A stretch of DNA of 64,000 nucleotides, taken from contig OZ010799.1 in assembly GCA_963932465.1 (NCBI GenBank), positions 279,975,083-280,039,082 on the forward strand, read 5' to 3'. The notes under the pieces were generated by a model. The model was not told where the DNA came from. It did no database searches and saw nothing but the letters and a program-made list of their open reading frames with translations. The translations under genes were made by a program, and so were the position numbers. This document shows positions 10,085 to 21,003 of the stretch, piece by piece; positions within the stretch are counted from its first letter, which is position 1; each line of letters starts with the position of its first letter. This DNA comes from Maratus speciosus (Eukaryota; Arthropoda; Arachnida; Araneae; Salticidae).

Positions 10085-11590
10085 TTAATGTTCTCTCACC
10101 ACCTCATGTTCCATCTGAGGATCAATCTTCCTCTCTGAATCAACATTACCAACCAGACTGGGGATAGTCGTTGCCCTCGTATACAATATAACATTTTGGT
10201 TCAACGCTTCATAAGTCGTTGGGCATATTAACATATCATTTATCAGTTTTTCTGAAATAGCACAAGTTACAAGAACTTCTCCATGGAATCCATCAACTAT
10301 TCTCATTGGTATCACTCTTAACGGGGTGACTTCACTTTCTCCAAACGCTGAGGTTATCTCGATCTTTCCCTCTCCCTCCTTGGCCATATCCTTGACCGGA
10401 TCAGCTCGTATCACTGAAATCTGAGCACCGGAATCATAGATTCCATCCACAACATTACTTCCACATTTAATTTTCACCCTTTCCAATTCGTCACACTTTC
10501 CATTCTTTCCCACATGTGCAGATACCGGTATTGTAATTCTAACAGTCAATGTTCGCGATTGGTCTTCCCCAGTTTTTCTTTCAGATTGCACCGAATTTGT
10601 CTGTGATTTCTGTATAGAAGGAGTACTACGTTTATTTGGACAGAATGGAGCCTTGTGACCTTCCCCTCCGCACGAATAGCAAGTAACTTTATTAATTATC
10701 TGTGTATTTGATTTATAAGTATTAGCTCTAGAGTTCTGTTTCCGATATGGTGCAAAACCAGGTTTCCTATTATCAACATACTTAGGATTCAATGAAAAAC
10801 TACCTTTTCTTTCCACATATCTATCCCTCTTAACTTGCCTCCTACAGTCCCCTCGCACACTTTCATACAAATCGAGTTTCTCTGCCAACTCAGTGGGGGA
10901 CACTATTTTAGGCCATTCATCCACAAAATATTCTCTCATTTCATACGGCACTCTCCTTTTTAATTGATCAGTTACCATCAACTCTTTCAGGGAATCAAAA
11001 TCAACAATTTTCAGTCCATCAATCCATTCCTGAAAATAACCGTTTATTTTAAACACAAATTCTCGCCATGTCCGTTCGGGGTTCCGTTGATGGTTCATGA
11101 ACTTCTTACGAAATTTTTCAGGACTCAGCTTAAATCGTTTTAACAAAATCTTTTTTATATAATCATAGTCTTCAAATTTTCCCTCTGCCTCACGTGCAAG
11201 AACCTGAACAATTTCCGATAGCAACAACACCAACAAACTTGGCACCGAATGTTTCGGGTTCAAACAAATCCTCTTCACCTGCCGTTCAAAAATGGACAAA
11301 TACAACACAATGTCGTTTTCCCTAACATTAAATTTCGACATAAGCTTTGTAACCTCTATTCCGTAATTATACCCTTGCACATCTACTCCAGTCTTAGATT
11401 CCCTACTTTCATTATTCTTTCCCAACCTTAATTTCTCCAATTCAAACTCTCTCTCCTCTTTCGCAAACTCTCTCGCCTCTTTCGCAAACTCTCTCCCCTC
11501 TTTCGCTGCTCTTTCCCGTCTTGCCTCTACAACTGTTTCCAATAATCCTCTCACGAATTCGGCTTCATAATTCTTATTTGCCATAATCAA
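10085..11590 (-). CDS. Gag-protease polyprotein of Gmr1-like element
   Basis: A 501-codon intact frame starting ATGATAATGGC..., followed on the minus strand by the pol frames. Residues about 20-56 are a charged coiled-coil with a repeated REFAKE unit. Residues about 75-250 are the capsid-like region, with the RTWREFVFKINGYFQEW segment typical of this gag group, to which the vertebrate SCAN domain is related. Residues 304-317 are a CCHC zinc knuckle (C-x2-C-x4-H-x4-C), which binds RNA. Residues 386-389 are DSGA, the aspartic protease active site, in a retropepsin-like domain to about 475. Gag packages the element RNA in cytoplasmic particles, and the protease cleaves the polyprotein. The intact reading frame beside a deleted pol fits a non-autonomous derivative that may still be packaged. 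Confidence 0.9.
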   Translation of the reverse strand: MIMANKNYEAEFVRGLLETVVEARRERAAKEGREFAKEAREFAKEEREFELEKLRLGKNNESRESKTGVDVQGYNYGIEVTKLMSKFNVRENDIVLYLSIFERQVKRICLNPKHSVPSLLVLLLSEIVQVLAREAEGKFEDYDYIKKILLKRFKLSPEKFRKKFMNHQRNPERTWREFVFKINGYFQEWIDGLKIVDFDSLKELMVTDQLKRRVPYEMREYFVDEWPKIVSPTELAEKLDLYESVRGDCRRQVKRDRYVERKGSFSLNPKYVDNRKPGFAPYRKQNSRANTYKSNTQIINKVTCYSCGGEGHKAPFCPNKRSTPSIQKSQTNSVQSERKTGEDQSRTLTVRITIPVSAHVGKNGKCDELERVKIKCGSNVVDGIYDSGAQISVIRADPVKDMAKEGEGKIEITSAFGESEVTPLRVIPMRIVDGFHGEVLVTCAISEKLINDMLICPTTYEALNQNVILYTRATTIPSLVGNVDSERKIDPQMEHEVVREH

Positions 11591-11925
11591 TTCCTTTAAA
11601 TCAACTATTCTTTCATCCGGAGCAGGCTATTCTCCCAACTGCTCCGCCACACATCGCAAATCTTCCTTGCGGCCTTTCCCGAAAAACGCCATCTCTCCCC
11701 CTCTCTATCTCCTTAATAGCCTGACAAAAAAACTCAAACTTGTCCACCAAAATTGTGGAAGACCCCAATTCAACTCGGTATCAACAATCCACAACTCAGT
11801 TATGCAAATTTATGAGCTCAAATATTACTGTATACTGTATACACATAATCAGTTCATAACATTTATCAAAAACATTTATATAAGCATATATCACAATAAC
11901 TCAATTTTATATCTTAATATACATT

Positions 11926-11965
<40 letters not shown>

Positions 11966-12352
11966 ATTTCATAGCAATTCCAAAAATTTTCATAAATCAT
12001 TAACCTCAGTATCTAAACCAACCAATCATCACACAAATATACACGAGGATTATATATATATGCATCAGCAATATCATATTTCACACTTTTTGTCCAACAC
12101 ATAATTATTTATACAAAGCAATCTCCTCTGAACATATATATCCCATCTCAACATTTCAGTACTTATGCTATATTCTAAAACAAAATTATAATAACCATGT
12201 GTCTGAATAGTTATATCTCCCCCCTTCCATATTGACATATATTTTACAAAAAAAACAATAATTACTATACTAAATAAGCATTCTGCTTTTTTATTTCTTT
12301 TTCGTACTGACGTACGCTATAATTAAAATTAACACATTTAAATACTAGTAAC
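11591..12352 (-). other. leader and AT-rich stretch upstream of gag
   Basis: Minus-strand leader with TTTTGGTGGACAAGTTTGAG about 140 bp before the gag start, a possible primer-binding region, but I cannot name the tRNA. Beyond about 11830 the sequence is AT-rich with an A30 run at 11931-11960. I find no copy of the 8194-8531 candidate LTR here. Confidence 0.4.
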
Positions 12353-12661
12353 TCATCTTAATGGGAAGCCACTTACAGAAAAATTCTCACCTTGCTTTCC
12401 TTTCTTTTCCCGATATGACCAGTCCATCTTAGCAAGACAAGCTCCGATAGCATTAGCGGAAGCATCAGTATTCAACTGAAACGGTCGATCAAGTTTAGGA
12501 GTAAACATTGACGACATTTGTGACAATTTCTCCTTTAGCCGGCTGAATGCATTTTCAGCGTCTGCATCCCATGGAATTACGTTTACCACACTTTTTCGTG
12601 TAAGATTAGTCAACCAGCGTTCTACCAGTCGGTGGATTTTAAGAAGAATTTCTAATAGCAA
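12353..12661 (-). pseudogene. second RT thumb/RNase H fragment, same fusion point
   Basis: 12423-12630 matches about 9115-9316 at roughly 93% identity by eye, in the same orientation. It encodes VERWLTNLTRK through TDASANAIGACLA and then diverges. It therefore carries the same integrase-to-thumb join (VER followed by LTNLTRK) as the main copy. Upstream, only a few residues (HRLVERW) look integrase-like. It is a truncated relic of a related copy. Confidence 0.8.
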
Positions 12662-13617
12662 AAATGTTATATTTTGCTGTCTGTAATTTTTGAAAATTAT
12701 TCCTGGGCACCTTTTGCACTGTATTAATCAGTTGTATCATCCGAGATTATCGTTTTATCATATGGTGTCCACTTTCAGGTAAACATTTCCATCTGCACAA
12801 TGGATTTTATACAAGTAAATTTGACAAAACATTGTTAATTTCAGAGTTCGTGTTAATGTTGTTCATTTTGTCTGTTTATGTTTGCCTATTGAACATTTTT
12901 GAAGAATGCAAATGTTACATTCATTGAGTAAGTACTTTGAAAATTCACTTTCATTTTAATATATTTTATGTGAACTGAACCTTCCTCCGATCAATAACTA
13001 ATGCCGTAAGAAAATTTCAAAAATTCTTTACCATTTTGAAATTCTTAATTAAAAATTTAGAAGGCGATTAAGAAATGAAGTTATATTGAGGTTATTAAAC
13101 TACAAAAATCTAAAAAAGAAAAAAAAAATACTACGATTAATAATTTAAATTAATGAAAAGAGAAATTTAGCTCCTGTTTTCTATGTGATAAGTTTATTTT
13201 TCTCTGAACTAATGTAAATATATATCTTATTATTTGTTTTAAAACAAGTTTTTTACACACTTATTAAGGTGAACTACATATGATCATCGACCTCGCGTCG
13301 AGCGCCAAATCTTAGGTGGTAGTAGTAACCGGGAAATATGTACAGATTTTTCATTAGAATTTCGTTCGTTATAATTAGGTACCCTGTTTTTGCTGAGTCT
13401 GCTGATTAAGCAGGCTTTCCTATTTTCGATTGGTTGGTCGTGCATGCATTTTATAAAAGCACTACATGCCCTATCTTCCTATTCATTTCGTTTGCAGTGT
13501 TGTGAATAGGCAGGAAAATGCTTTTTATGAACAGTCTGGCCGCCGCCGTCAGGCGTCTGATATTGGGCATTAGATAGTAATGTCGATTGTATTATCCTGT
13601 AATTATTTAAACTTTTT
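12662..13617. other. intergenic, nothing recognised
   Basis: AT-rich sequence; no frames or inverted repeats that I can support. Confidence 0.4.
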
Positions 13618-15465
13618 AGGTTTCCGTACTTAAAAAGGAAAAACGGAACAATTAGAAGATCACTCCTGTGTCTGTCTCTCTGTCTGTCACAGGCGTGGTA
13701 CTCGAAAATTATGAACTTGGAAAGTTCAAATTGGCTGAAGTAATAAATGCTATTGACCCACGCATTTCTAGATTATTAAATATGCACAAATACATATAAG
13801 AAAATGTAGAAGGGCTAATTAAGCTATTTGAAAAAAAAAATCTTTTCTTCATATAGACTGTGGGGTATTGTGTGAAAGCTTTCGAAACGCCAAACTCAAA
13901 AATGCATTTCTTTTAATTTCATGTATTATATTTCCAGAGAAATCATTAAAAATGTAACGGAAAAATATATTAACCCCTCTATTTCCGAATGTACTCGAAC
14001 TAAAATTATGAAAAAATAGGGGTTGTAGAAGTCAATTTAAAACTTGCCAGAAAACTATAGCGATTGCCCTAGGTCACATAGTTTTTTAGAAAATCGCATT
14101 TTTCCGTTGCACGCAAATTTTGATTTGCGGGATTTCAGCAAAGGAGTTGAGGAGCTCTGAAGGTACGTATCGTCTCAGAAATATAAAAGGATTTTTGATA
14201 ATAATTAGGAAAAAATTGTCAGTTATTAGCCGAGATATTAACACTTAAAGACATGGACGATTTCGACATACATAGAGGCATGGGTGGAGTACTCTATCCC
14301 ATCGACTTTTAAAGCCTAGAGAACAACTTATAATGGTATATTTAGATAACGCAATGGTCAGTAGTAGTATAAAAACAATAAACGCGAAACTCTTAAAATC
14401 AGAGTAATTTAATTAGAATGAATCGCGTAATTATTTTCGGATTAGCGACTAGTTTGCATTTAGTGGCTCTCTCAATACGCTACCCGTGTCTTTAAAAGTT
14501 AAGTAAAAACCTATCTCGAAAAACACAGCACAGACCAAGGCGGCGTTCAACTTTGTAACCTCCTTTCGAAGCGCGCTTAGCAAAATTCCGAATTTAAAAT
14601 TTGAACAAGGTTTTTGTTTTAGGTATATTGTAAAAAGAAAATATTATTTCTACGGTGAATTTGGGTTTATTATATGTCAAATGAAGTTTAAATATGCACT
14701 ACTTTTATTTTCAGCACCGATTTAATTGATCGTAAACAGATTAGGATAAGATTAAAAAAGATCTATACAGAATAGCAATATTTGATACTACTTAGGCTTT
14801 ATATCTCTTAACTTTCGTGGTATATCCATTTATACTTTTCTAGTACCTATAGAGCTTTACCGCTGCCATCGAAATACTCAAGGCCTGCGGACACAAGTTG
14901 TGACGTCATCACTAATCGACCGCCTTCTCTCTAGTGTTGGAATTCGCATCGGGAAATTTTGAATAGCAATTTCCTTTTATTTTATTTGTGGAATATCTAT
15001 CATCCTATACAACATTAGTAACTATTTAAACTTACTGGTGGGAATTTGAATCCCCTAATAAAAATCAGCCAGACGCAGCAACACTGTGGAATTCCGCATC
15101 TGGCTGAATTTTTAGTTAGGGTTTCCGAATTCTCACCAGTAACTTTAAGTAGTTACTATTGTTTTATAAGATGATCGATATTCCACAAATAAAATAAAAG
15201 GAAATTGCTATTAAAAATTTTCCGGTGTGAATAACAACGCTATTGAGAAGTCGGTCGATTAGTGGTGACGTCACAATTTGTGTCCTCAGGCTTTGAGTAT
15301 TTCGATGGCAACGGCTATACCCAACCCTACATTGTATAGTTTTTTACAAAGTCTTATTATTCTTTTAGCAGCGATTTGTTTTAAATAATACGGTTACTAA
15401 TTAATATATTTATTGTACGGAACCCTTCGTGCGCAAGTAATAATCGCACTTGAGTGTTTTCTTTT
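13618..15465. mobile_element. old arthropod repeat with GTTCCGTAC/GTACGGAAC ends
   Basis: Starts near GGTTTCCGTACTTAAAAAGG followed by GTCTGTCTCTCTGTCTGTCAC, and ends near GTACGGAACCCTTCGTGCGC followed by a CGCACTTGAG motif. This pair of phrases in this arrangement is familiar from abundant repeats in Lepidoptera and other arthropods; that is from memory. The interior has no transposase and is interrupted by the foldback element at 14860-15314. Confidence 0.55.
14860..15314. mobile_element. foldback element, arms about 215 bp
   Basis: 455 bp that is almost entirely one imperfect palindrome. CCGCTGCCATCGAAATACTC at the left is inverted at the right. Pairing continues through TTGTGACGTCA, AATTTCCTTTTATTTTATTT and TTACTGGTG to a small loop around CAACACTGTGGAATTCCGC. 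A transcript would fold into a long hairpin. No coding capacity. Confidence 0.85.
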
Positions 15466-16178
15466 CATTGTATCAGTTTACATTAGTACTATCAGTACAT
15501 TCAATTTCTTTTGTCTCTCTAAAACGTATATACAGTTACTCATCCCCACTGCGTACAGTTGGTGGACAACTACGATTTTTGTTGAATACCGTGTACGGTT
15601 CACTGATCTTATATATTCTGTACAAGAATTTCCGGTTACTAAATATTGACGACTATATTGACGATGACTTATAAGCGGTCCCCCGATGTCAGGCACACAT
15701 GTCAGATGTAAGTGTTCAATAAATAAATGAATAAATAAACTAAAGGACTGCTAGCAAGATTGAAAACTTTTTTTAATGCCATCAAGTTTTAATTTTTACT
15801 CATTTTTCATCTGTAAAATACGTCAATTTTATATTTTTTTATTGTTAACTTATGAATGTCTCCTAGTTATTTAGCATTTTTAAGAGTTTAAACTTTATTA
15901 TAAAAATATGTCGGTTTTTCTATTACGGGAATATTTTAGGCATAGTGCACTAACTGTACTTTAAAGTACCCCTTTAATTAATTAGCTGTAACGAATTAAA
16001 TTTCTCACAGGTGAGTATTTTTTATGAATATCCTACAATTTTAATTCTAGTAACTGAAAAACATTTACATGGGAAAAATTGGAGTAATCCATAATGCAGT
16101 AGATAAAGGGTTAAGTAAATATTAATTTAGTTTGATGTAAAAATATTTATTTAAAAAACAACCTTTTTTGTTTGTTTG
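15466..16178. other. intergenic, nothing recognised
   Basis: AT-rich, short AATAAATGA repeats near 15720; nothing else supported. Confidence 0.4.
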
Positions 16179-16395
16179 TTAACCCTTTCAGGAGCAAAGC
16201 ACTTCCATTCCTAAAATGTTGAAATCAATGAATAACACCGGAGTTAACAGACAAATTTATTTGTAAATAAGTAAAAGCTATTTTTCACATACATAATAAA
16301 CCGAATTTTTTTGCTAAAATTCTGGTGCCAATATGGCACTTGGAAATTAAAGTTAAGTGGTTACATAAATATACCACAGCCCCTGAAAGTGTTAA
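16179..16395. mobile_element. piggyBac-type TTAA MITE (217 bp)
   Basis: TTAA flanks with inverted ends CCCTTTCAGGAGC and GCCCCTGAAAGTG. The hairpin GTGGT-N11-ACCAC (16357-16377) starts 18 bp from the right end, and a second one, GTGCC-N5-GGCAC (16325-16339), starts about 56 bp from it. Confidence 0.8.
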
Positions 16396-16561
16396 AATAT
16401 ATTATAAATCTCTCATTCTGTAAATCGTAATGTATCTGTATCAGATTTCAATGGGTATATCATGAAAGGATGACTGGAATCAAAAACAGAACTTGTTGAT
16501 ATTAACCAGAAACACACGTTTTCCAGACAAATACTGTTTTTCTGCGGGCTACACAGATATA

Positions 16562-17464
16562 GGGTAGTCAGACCAGTAAGTGAACAGCCTCCAGTGAATG
16601 AACAATTGGTATTTATTTTAATAGAATAAGGTTTGAAAATCTCCCAACTAGATGGGGTTACAACATTGCCTTAATTCTTTTCAAAGGGAAGCTATCGCAT
16701 TCATGTTTGGTTACTAAAGTCACATTACTTAACTTTGAGAACATGTTGTATTTTCCATGTCTAAGAAACACATTGTTTCTATGCTGAAATAATAAGCTAA
16801 GTGCTTTGTCATTTCATATGTTTGATAATATATGGGCCACAGGTCCACATGTGGTGGAAATGGGAGTGGCCTGCAGTAAAATATAAGATTTGATATTTTA
16901 AGGATCATATGAAGTGCATAATAAAAACATTTGAACTTATTTCTGCAACATCCTCCCGTTCATCTGGAGTTATTACTGAAATGGGGAAGTACAGGGACAA
17001 TGATTTCAGGAAATAGAATTAGTGTTTTTTTTATCTGTAATTTACGATTAATTTCAAAATTTAAAAGTGACAATTTTTCAAGCTAATTAGTTGTTGTTCT
17101 GGGTTTACAAAAACCGTAATTCAGTAAAAACATGTTATAAGTTATTTGTACGAGTAGTAAAATAAATAAAGAACTGTGAAATTTAAGTATTTTTAAATTT
17201 CTGCCTGTTCATTGACTGGAAAATTTTGCGTTCATTCACTGGTAACAACTGTTCATTTACTTGGTTTTTGTGTCTATTTCTATTAAAAAACCACTAGCAT
17301 CTCCAAGAAGTAAAATATAAAATTCCTTTTGTTATTTTTTAATTATTTGTAAACCAACAAATATATTTCCACTGTCAAACATCAATAGGTACTGTTTATT
17401 AAAATATAATAAATCATTTTCTTTTTAAATGTACTTAAGTGTTCATTTACTGGTCGGACTACCC
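16562..17464. mobile_element. TA-flanked inverted-repeat element (903 bp)
   Basis: GGGTAGTCAGACCAGTAAGT at the left is inverted at the right as ACTGGTCGGACTACCC, each flanked by TA, which suggests Tc1/mariner-type insertion. The internal motif GTTCATT-ACTGG recurs near 17207, 17231, 17252 and 17440, and once inverted near the left end, like repeated transposase-binding sites. No transposase frame remains. Confidence 0.7.
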
Positions 17465-17466
17465 TA

Positions 17467-18320
17467 CTCTGTTGCATGTAGGTAATTGAATTTTGCCACT
17501 AAAAACATTTCACTATCCAAAATCATACTTTAGTTTGTAAAAGTCGTGATCGTCGGCCGTTTAGCTTTTTGAAGAAAAATACAATTTTACGTTTATACTT
17601 ATTATATTATAACTCAATACTATTATATTATAACTCAATACATGAAAACGTACGTATTTTCTTTGAGTGATGGGTATTATGCATCAAAGTTTTAAAAAAA
17701 TCCTAACAAAAACCATACAAATCGGATTATCCGATGAGAAGAAATAGGAAATTATTGTTTAGTAATATTTTTACAATTATTTTCCCTATTCGTAATTCTT
17801 TATGTAATCCTTATAACTATGATAGTCGTTGAGCCAGAAGCCAAAATTAGTGATTTTGGTTTCATCTCTGAGGACTTGATGATATATACCTTTTTGGATT
17901 CACAATGGTCCAAGGAGTTCATTTTATGATGATACTATGAAATTTGTGGTAGCTTATAGACGCCATATTGAAAAGATGAGCGCCATCTATCGCACATAGA
18001 TACATATGATTTTTTTGCCAGTATCACATAATTAAAGAGATTTCAATGAAAAAATGGAAGGAACAAATATGGTTAAACATAAAGCGTTATAAAAATTATA
18101 TATTTATTAAGATTTTATTTTAATATGATGCTTACCTTTACCTTTAACTTTATGTTTATTAACATTTTAAATGGGATAAACAGTTCAAAAGACATCTGCG
18201 ATGAAAGAAAACTGAAATCTTGTTTTGCATTTTAATGCATATTATTTTCATGTGGTACGACACAGCAATTCAAGAAAAAAAATAATACTGGTGAAACTAT
18301 TGTACTTAATCTGTTAAGAA
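17467..18320. other. intergenic, nothing recognised
   Basis: Includes a 27-bp direct repeat near 17595-17640 (TATTATATTATAACTCAATAC twice). Otherwise featureless. Confidence 0.4.
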
Positions 18321-18511
18321 TTAACCCCTTCGGGACCACGGGTGCATATAGCACCTTCTTGCTTTTGATACCACAAATAAAAGGAAAGTAAAATTTTCCT
18401 TATTTACTTAAGATATTTTCTTGATTGTTAAGATAAGTTTAATTGCTTGTCAAAAAAGTGGTGTCAACCGGATAAAATTCATGTAAACAATACTGGTCCC
18501 GAACGGGTTAA
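18321..18511. mobile_element. piggyBac-type TTAA MITE (191 bp)
   Basis: TTAACCCCTTCGGGACCA at the left is matched inversely by GGTCCCGAACGGGTTAA at the right. A perfect GGTGC-ATATA-GCACC hairpin (18341-18355) starts exactly 20 bp from the left end. Confidence 0.85.
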
Positions 18512-18529
18512 TAAATAACAGAAATCTTA

Positions 18530-20500
18530 GTCTTCTCCACAATAACAGAAATCTTAGTCTTCTCCACTGCTATCATCATCATCGGTTGGCATTTCTGTAT
18601 CCAAATAACTTCCATCGTCATAGAACAGTTTTACATTCTGCATATGCTTGTATATCTGAGGTTATTAAAAAGACACACTCTGATGGTGAGACACATGTTC
18701 TTGAATAAGAACATGCCTTCAAAATAGCTTTCAAAATAGCTTCAGGAGTAGGAGGACTGCCATTCCACTAGATTTCTAGATAGCCCTTTCCTTTACAAAA
18801 ATCCAACCATATTTATCTGTAGATAGAGACCAGGATCAGCATGTAGGCACTTCATCCAAACAAGACGGTGGCAATTAGCTCGCAGTACCTATAGGTACTG
18901 TGTATTACTACACGGCAGAAGGCGATGCGACACCACAATATCTTTTTTTAGAGAAAAAATATATGGAATATAGCGCAATTCATTGATGTCTGAGTATTTG
19001 TGCTTTCCATGATAGAGATGTTAAACTTACGACTCAAGCTGTTTCTTTGTTTCCTCTGATATATCAGCTTCAGTTCAAGCGCCTTAAGTGCATTTCGAAA
19101 TTCAGTGTTCTGAATCATCATTTTCCCTTGCCTGCAGAAGCACTTACTGTATCGCAACCGACAGTGAATGCATTTCAGGTAATGCATTACATACCGCTTT
19201 ACCTAGAAGTCCATGCATATCACTCAAGTTGTAGTACTTTAATTTACCCTGTCATTGCATTGACATTTTACAAATATTAACCATTTCTAGTTTTTCAAAT
19301 CGTTTTCTAAAGAAAACAGTGTGAGAACTGCCACATCAATATCTATAGAGATAATAATAATATTCTAAATCCAGATGCTAAAGCATGGTGTGCACGAAAT
19401 AAAAGTCTCGTATAACCTTTTCTTAGAAGCAGGTCAATTTAGTGGATTCTTCAACTAGTTATTTCGTGAATTTATAGCATTTTTCTCCGTAGCTAACGTA
19501 CATCATTTGTGTATTCAGCTATTTCAGATAATTCATTTTGCCATTCTTGAGAAATGAAATGTATAATTTCATTCTTGTTCTCCTCATCAGATAGAAACTG
19601 TTTCCATTTTCGTACTGGGTGTCCCGGAGTATATTAACGTTTATAGCATTACCAACAGTTCATATTTTTCATTCATTTCTTTTTATTGACACCTGCCTGT
19701 ATGTATCAAATACAACATCTATTCTTTGAGAGGATGCAGAATCTTGTATTATTTTAGAAAACAGATTACTTGCTAGTTGTCCAAATGATTGCAGCTCCTG
19801 TGGCAGCTTTGAACAAAGCACATTCCTTCAATAATATTAACAACACCATCATTTGCATTCTTCCAGCAGTCACAATTTTGTCATAACATCAATCAATTTG
19901 ATTTTTCAGTTTTTCGCATTAAACTATCAAGTGTTGCTAAGGACTATGGAAGAGGTGCTAAGTGGTAGGAAAAGGCAGTTCTCATATCGAAATTTCTTCG
20001 CTCTGCAATGATTGTCATCTGAGCAAACAGATTTCTTTCTGCCTAGGCAACAAACTCTGATTTATTAAATTTTACACTCTGTTTCTTCTTGTCCGAAAAT
20101 GTCTTTAGCTTCTTTATTTTTGGAGGTTTGAAAAACCCGTCTGGCTTTGAGTCTTTAGACAAGTATTTTCTCTTGGAAGTTTGGTAAGCTTCTTCACCGA
20201 GCTTTGACAAAAGTCTGAGCCTGAAAAGTCTTCGACAATTTCTTGATTTGTCATAGTTCCAGTTGATTCTATTACCATGTTTAGATCTATCCATACGTTG
20301 GTAAATATGAGATATTACGTTCGTATTTCTGGAGCCTTCTCAAAAACAGATCTGGATGTATAACTAATTTTGGCTCTTTCACGAATCATGTGAAGAAATG
20401 CTGCTCTGATATCAAAAATATCTCTCGACTGTGGCAGGTCTTTGACTGAGCTTCGTTGTACCTTTTGACGCCCTGCATGTCTTTACTTATTGTCTTTTCA
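18530..20500 (-). pseudogene. frameshifted pseudogene of a conserved family of unknown function
   Basis: On the minus strand, short open pieces in alternating frames can be read in order from about 20500 to 18530. They include RERAKISYTSRSVFEKAPE; AERNLFAQMTIIAERRNFDM followed by FSYHLAPLP; FGQLASNLF then RIDVVFDTYRQVSIKR; GHPVRKWKQFLS and ISQEWQ; YVSYGEKCYKFTK; KYSDINELRY; ANCHRLVWMKCLHADP; and WNGSPPTPEAILK. From memory these match, in the same order, a large uncharacterised protein found in multicopy in several invertebrate genomes. The name and function are unknown to me. Many stops and frameshifts make it non-functional. It could be part of a transposon, since the known members are repetitive. 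Confidence 0.5.
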
Positions 20501-20560
20501 ATCGCCCAGTTAATTTAATAGCTTGCAAAACCAAGCAAATCTTTCAATCACCCTGTTTAT

Positions 20561-21003
20561 CGACGGCCATTTTCCAATATGGCGTCCATTAGCTACTCTG
20601 TTTTTGAATGTATCATGCATACATATCATTCTGATGTTGTGGTAAATCCAAAAATGTGTGTTTACCAAGCCTGCTGACATGAAACCACACGAGCCCCTGG
20701 CTCAACGACGGCGACCATTTTACAATATGGCGCCCATAAGCTACCCTGGTTTTGAATGTATCATGAATAAATGACATGCTGTTGTTGCGTGAATTAAAAA
20801 ATGTATGTTTTACCAAGTCCGCTCACATGAAACCACTCGAACCCATGATTCAACGACGGCAGCCATTTTCCAATATGGCGCCCATAAGCTACCCAGCTTT
20901 CGAAAGTATCATGAATAAATGAGGTGCTGTTGGCGTGGTGAATCCAAAAATATATAGTTTCCCAAGTCCGCTGACATGAAACCACACGAGCTCCTGGCTC
21001 AAC
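20561..21003. repeat. three-copy tandem repeat, about 147 bp
   Basis: Units start at 20561, 20706 and 20854, each opening with CGACGGC...CCATTTT-CAATATGGCG. They continue through GTATCATG, AAATGTGT and GACATGAAACCAC to the next CGAC at 21003. Spacings are 145, 148 and 149 bp. Minus-strand frames of 63-67 codons across it arise from the repeat. Confidence 0.9.

Larger units (their letters stand above)
8194..11830 (-). mobile_element. Gmr1-like Ty3/gypsy LTR retrotransposon, RT-deleted
   Basis: Read on the minus strand the order is leader, gag-protease (11590-10085), linker, integrase fused to RNase H (9872-8784), 3' untranslated region, polypurine tract, candidate LTR. Integrase ahead of RNase H is the Ty1/copia-like order known in the Gmr1 group of Ty3/gypsy elements. 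The C-terminal third of integrase and the fingers and palm of reverse transcriptase are missing, so the copy is non-autonomous. I could not find a matching 5' LTR, so the upper boundary is only approximate. Confidence 0.75.

Noticed and set aside
13970..14035. TTAACCCCTCTATTTCCG as a possible piggyBac-type end
   Set aside because: No inverted partner end could be found within a reasonable distance.
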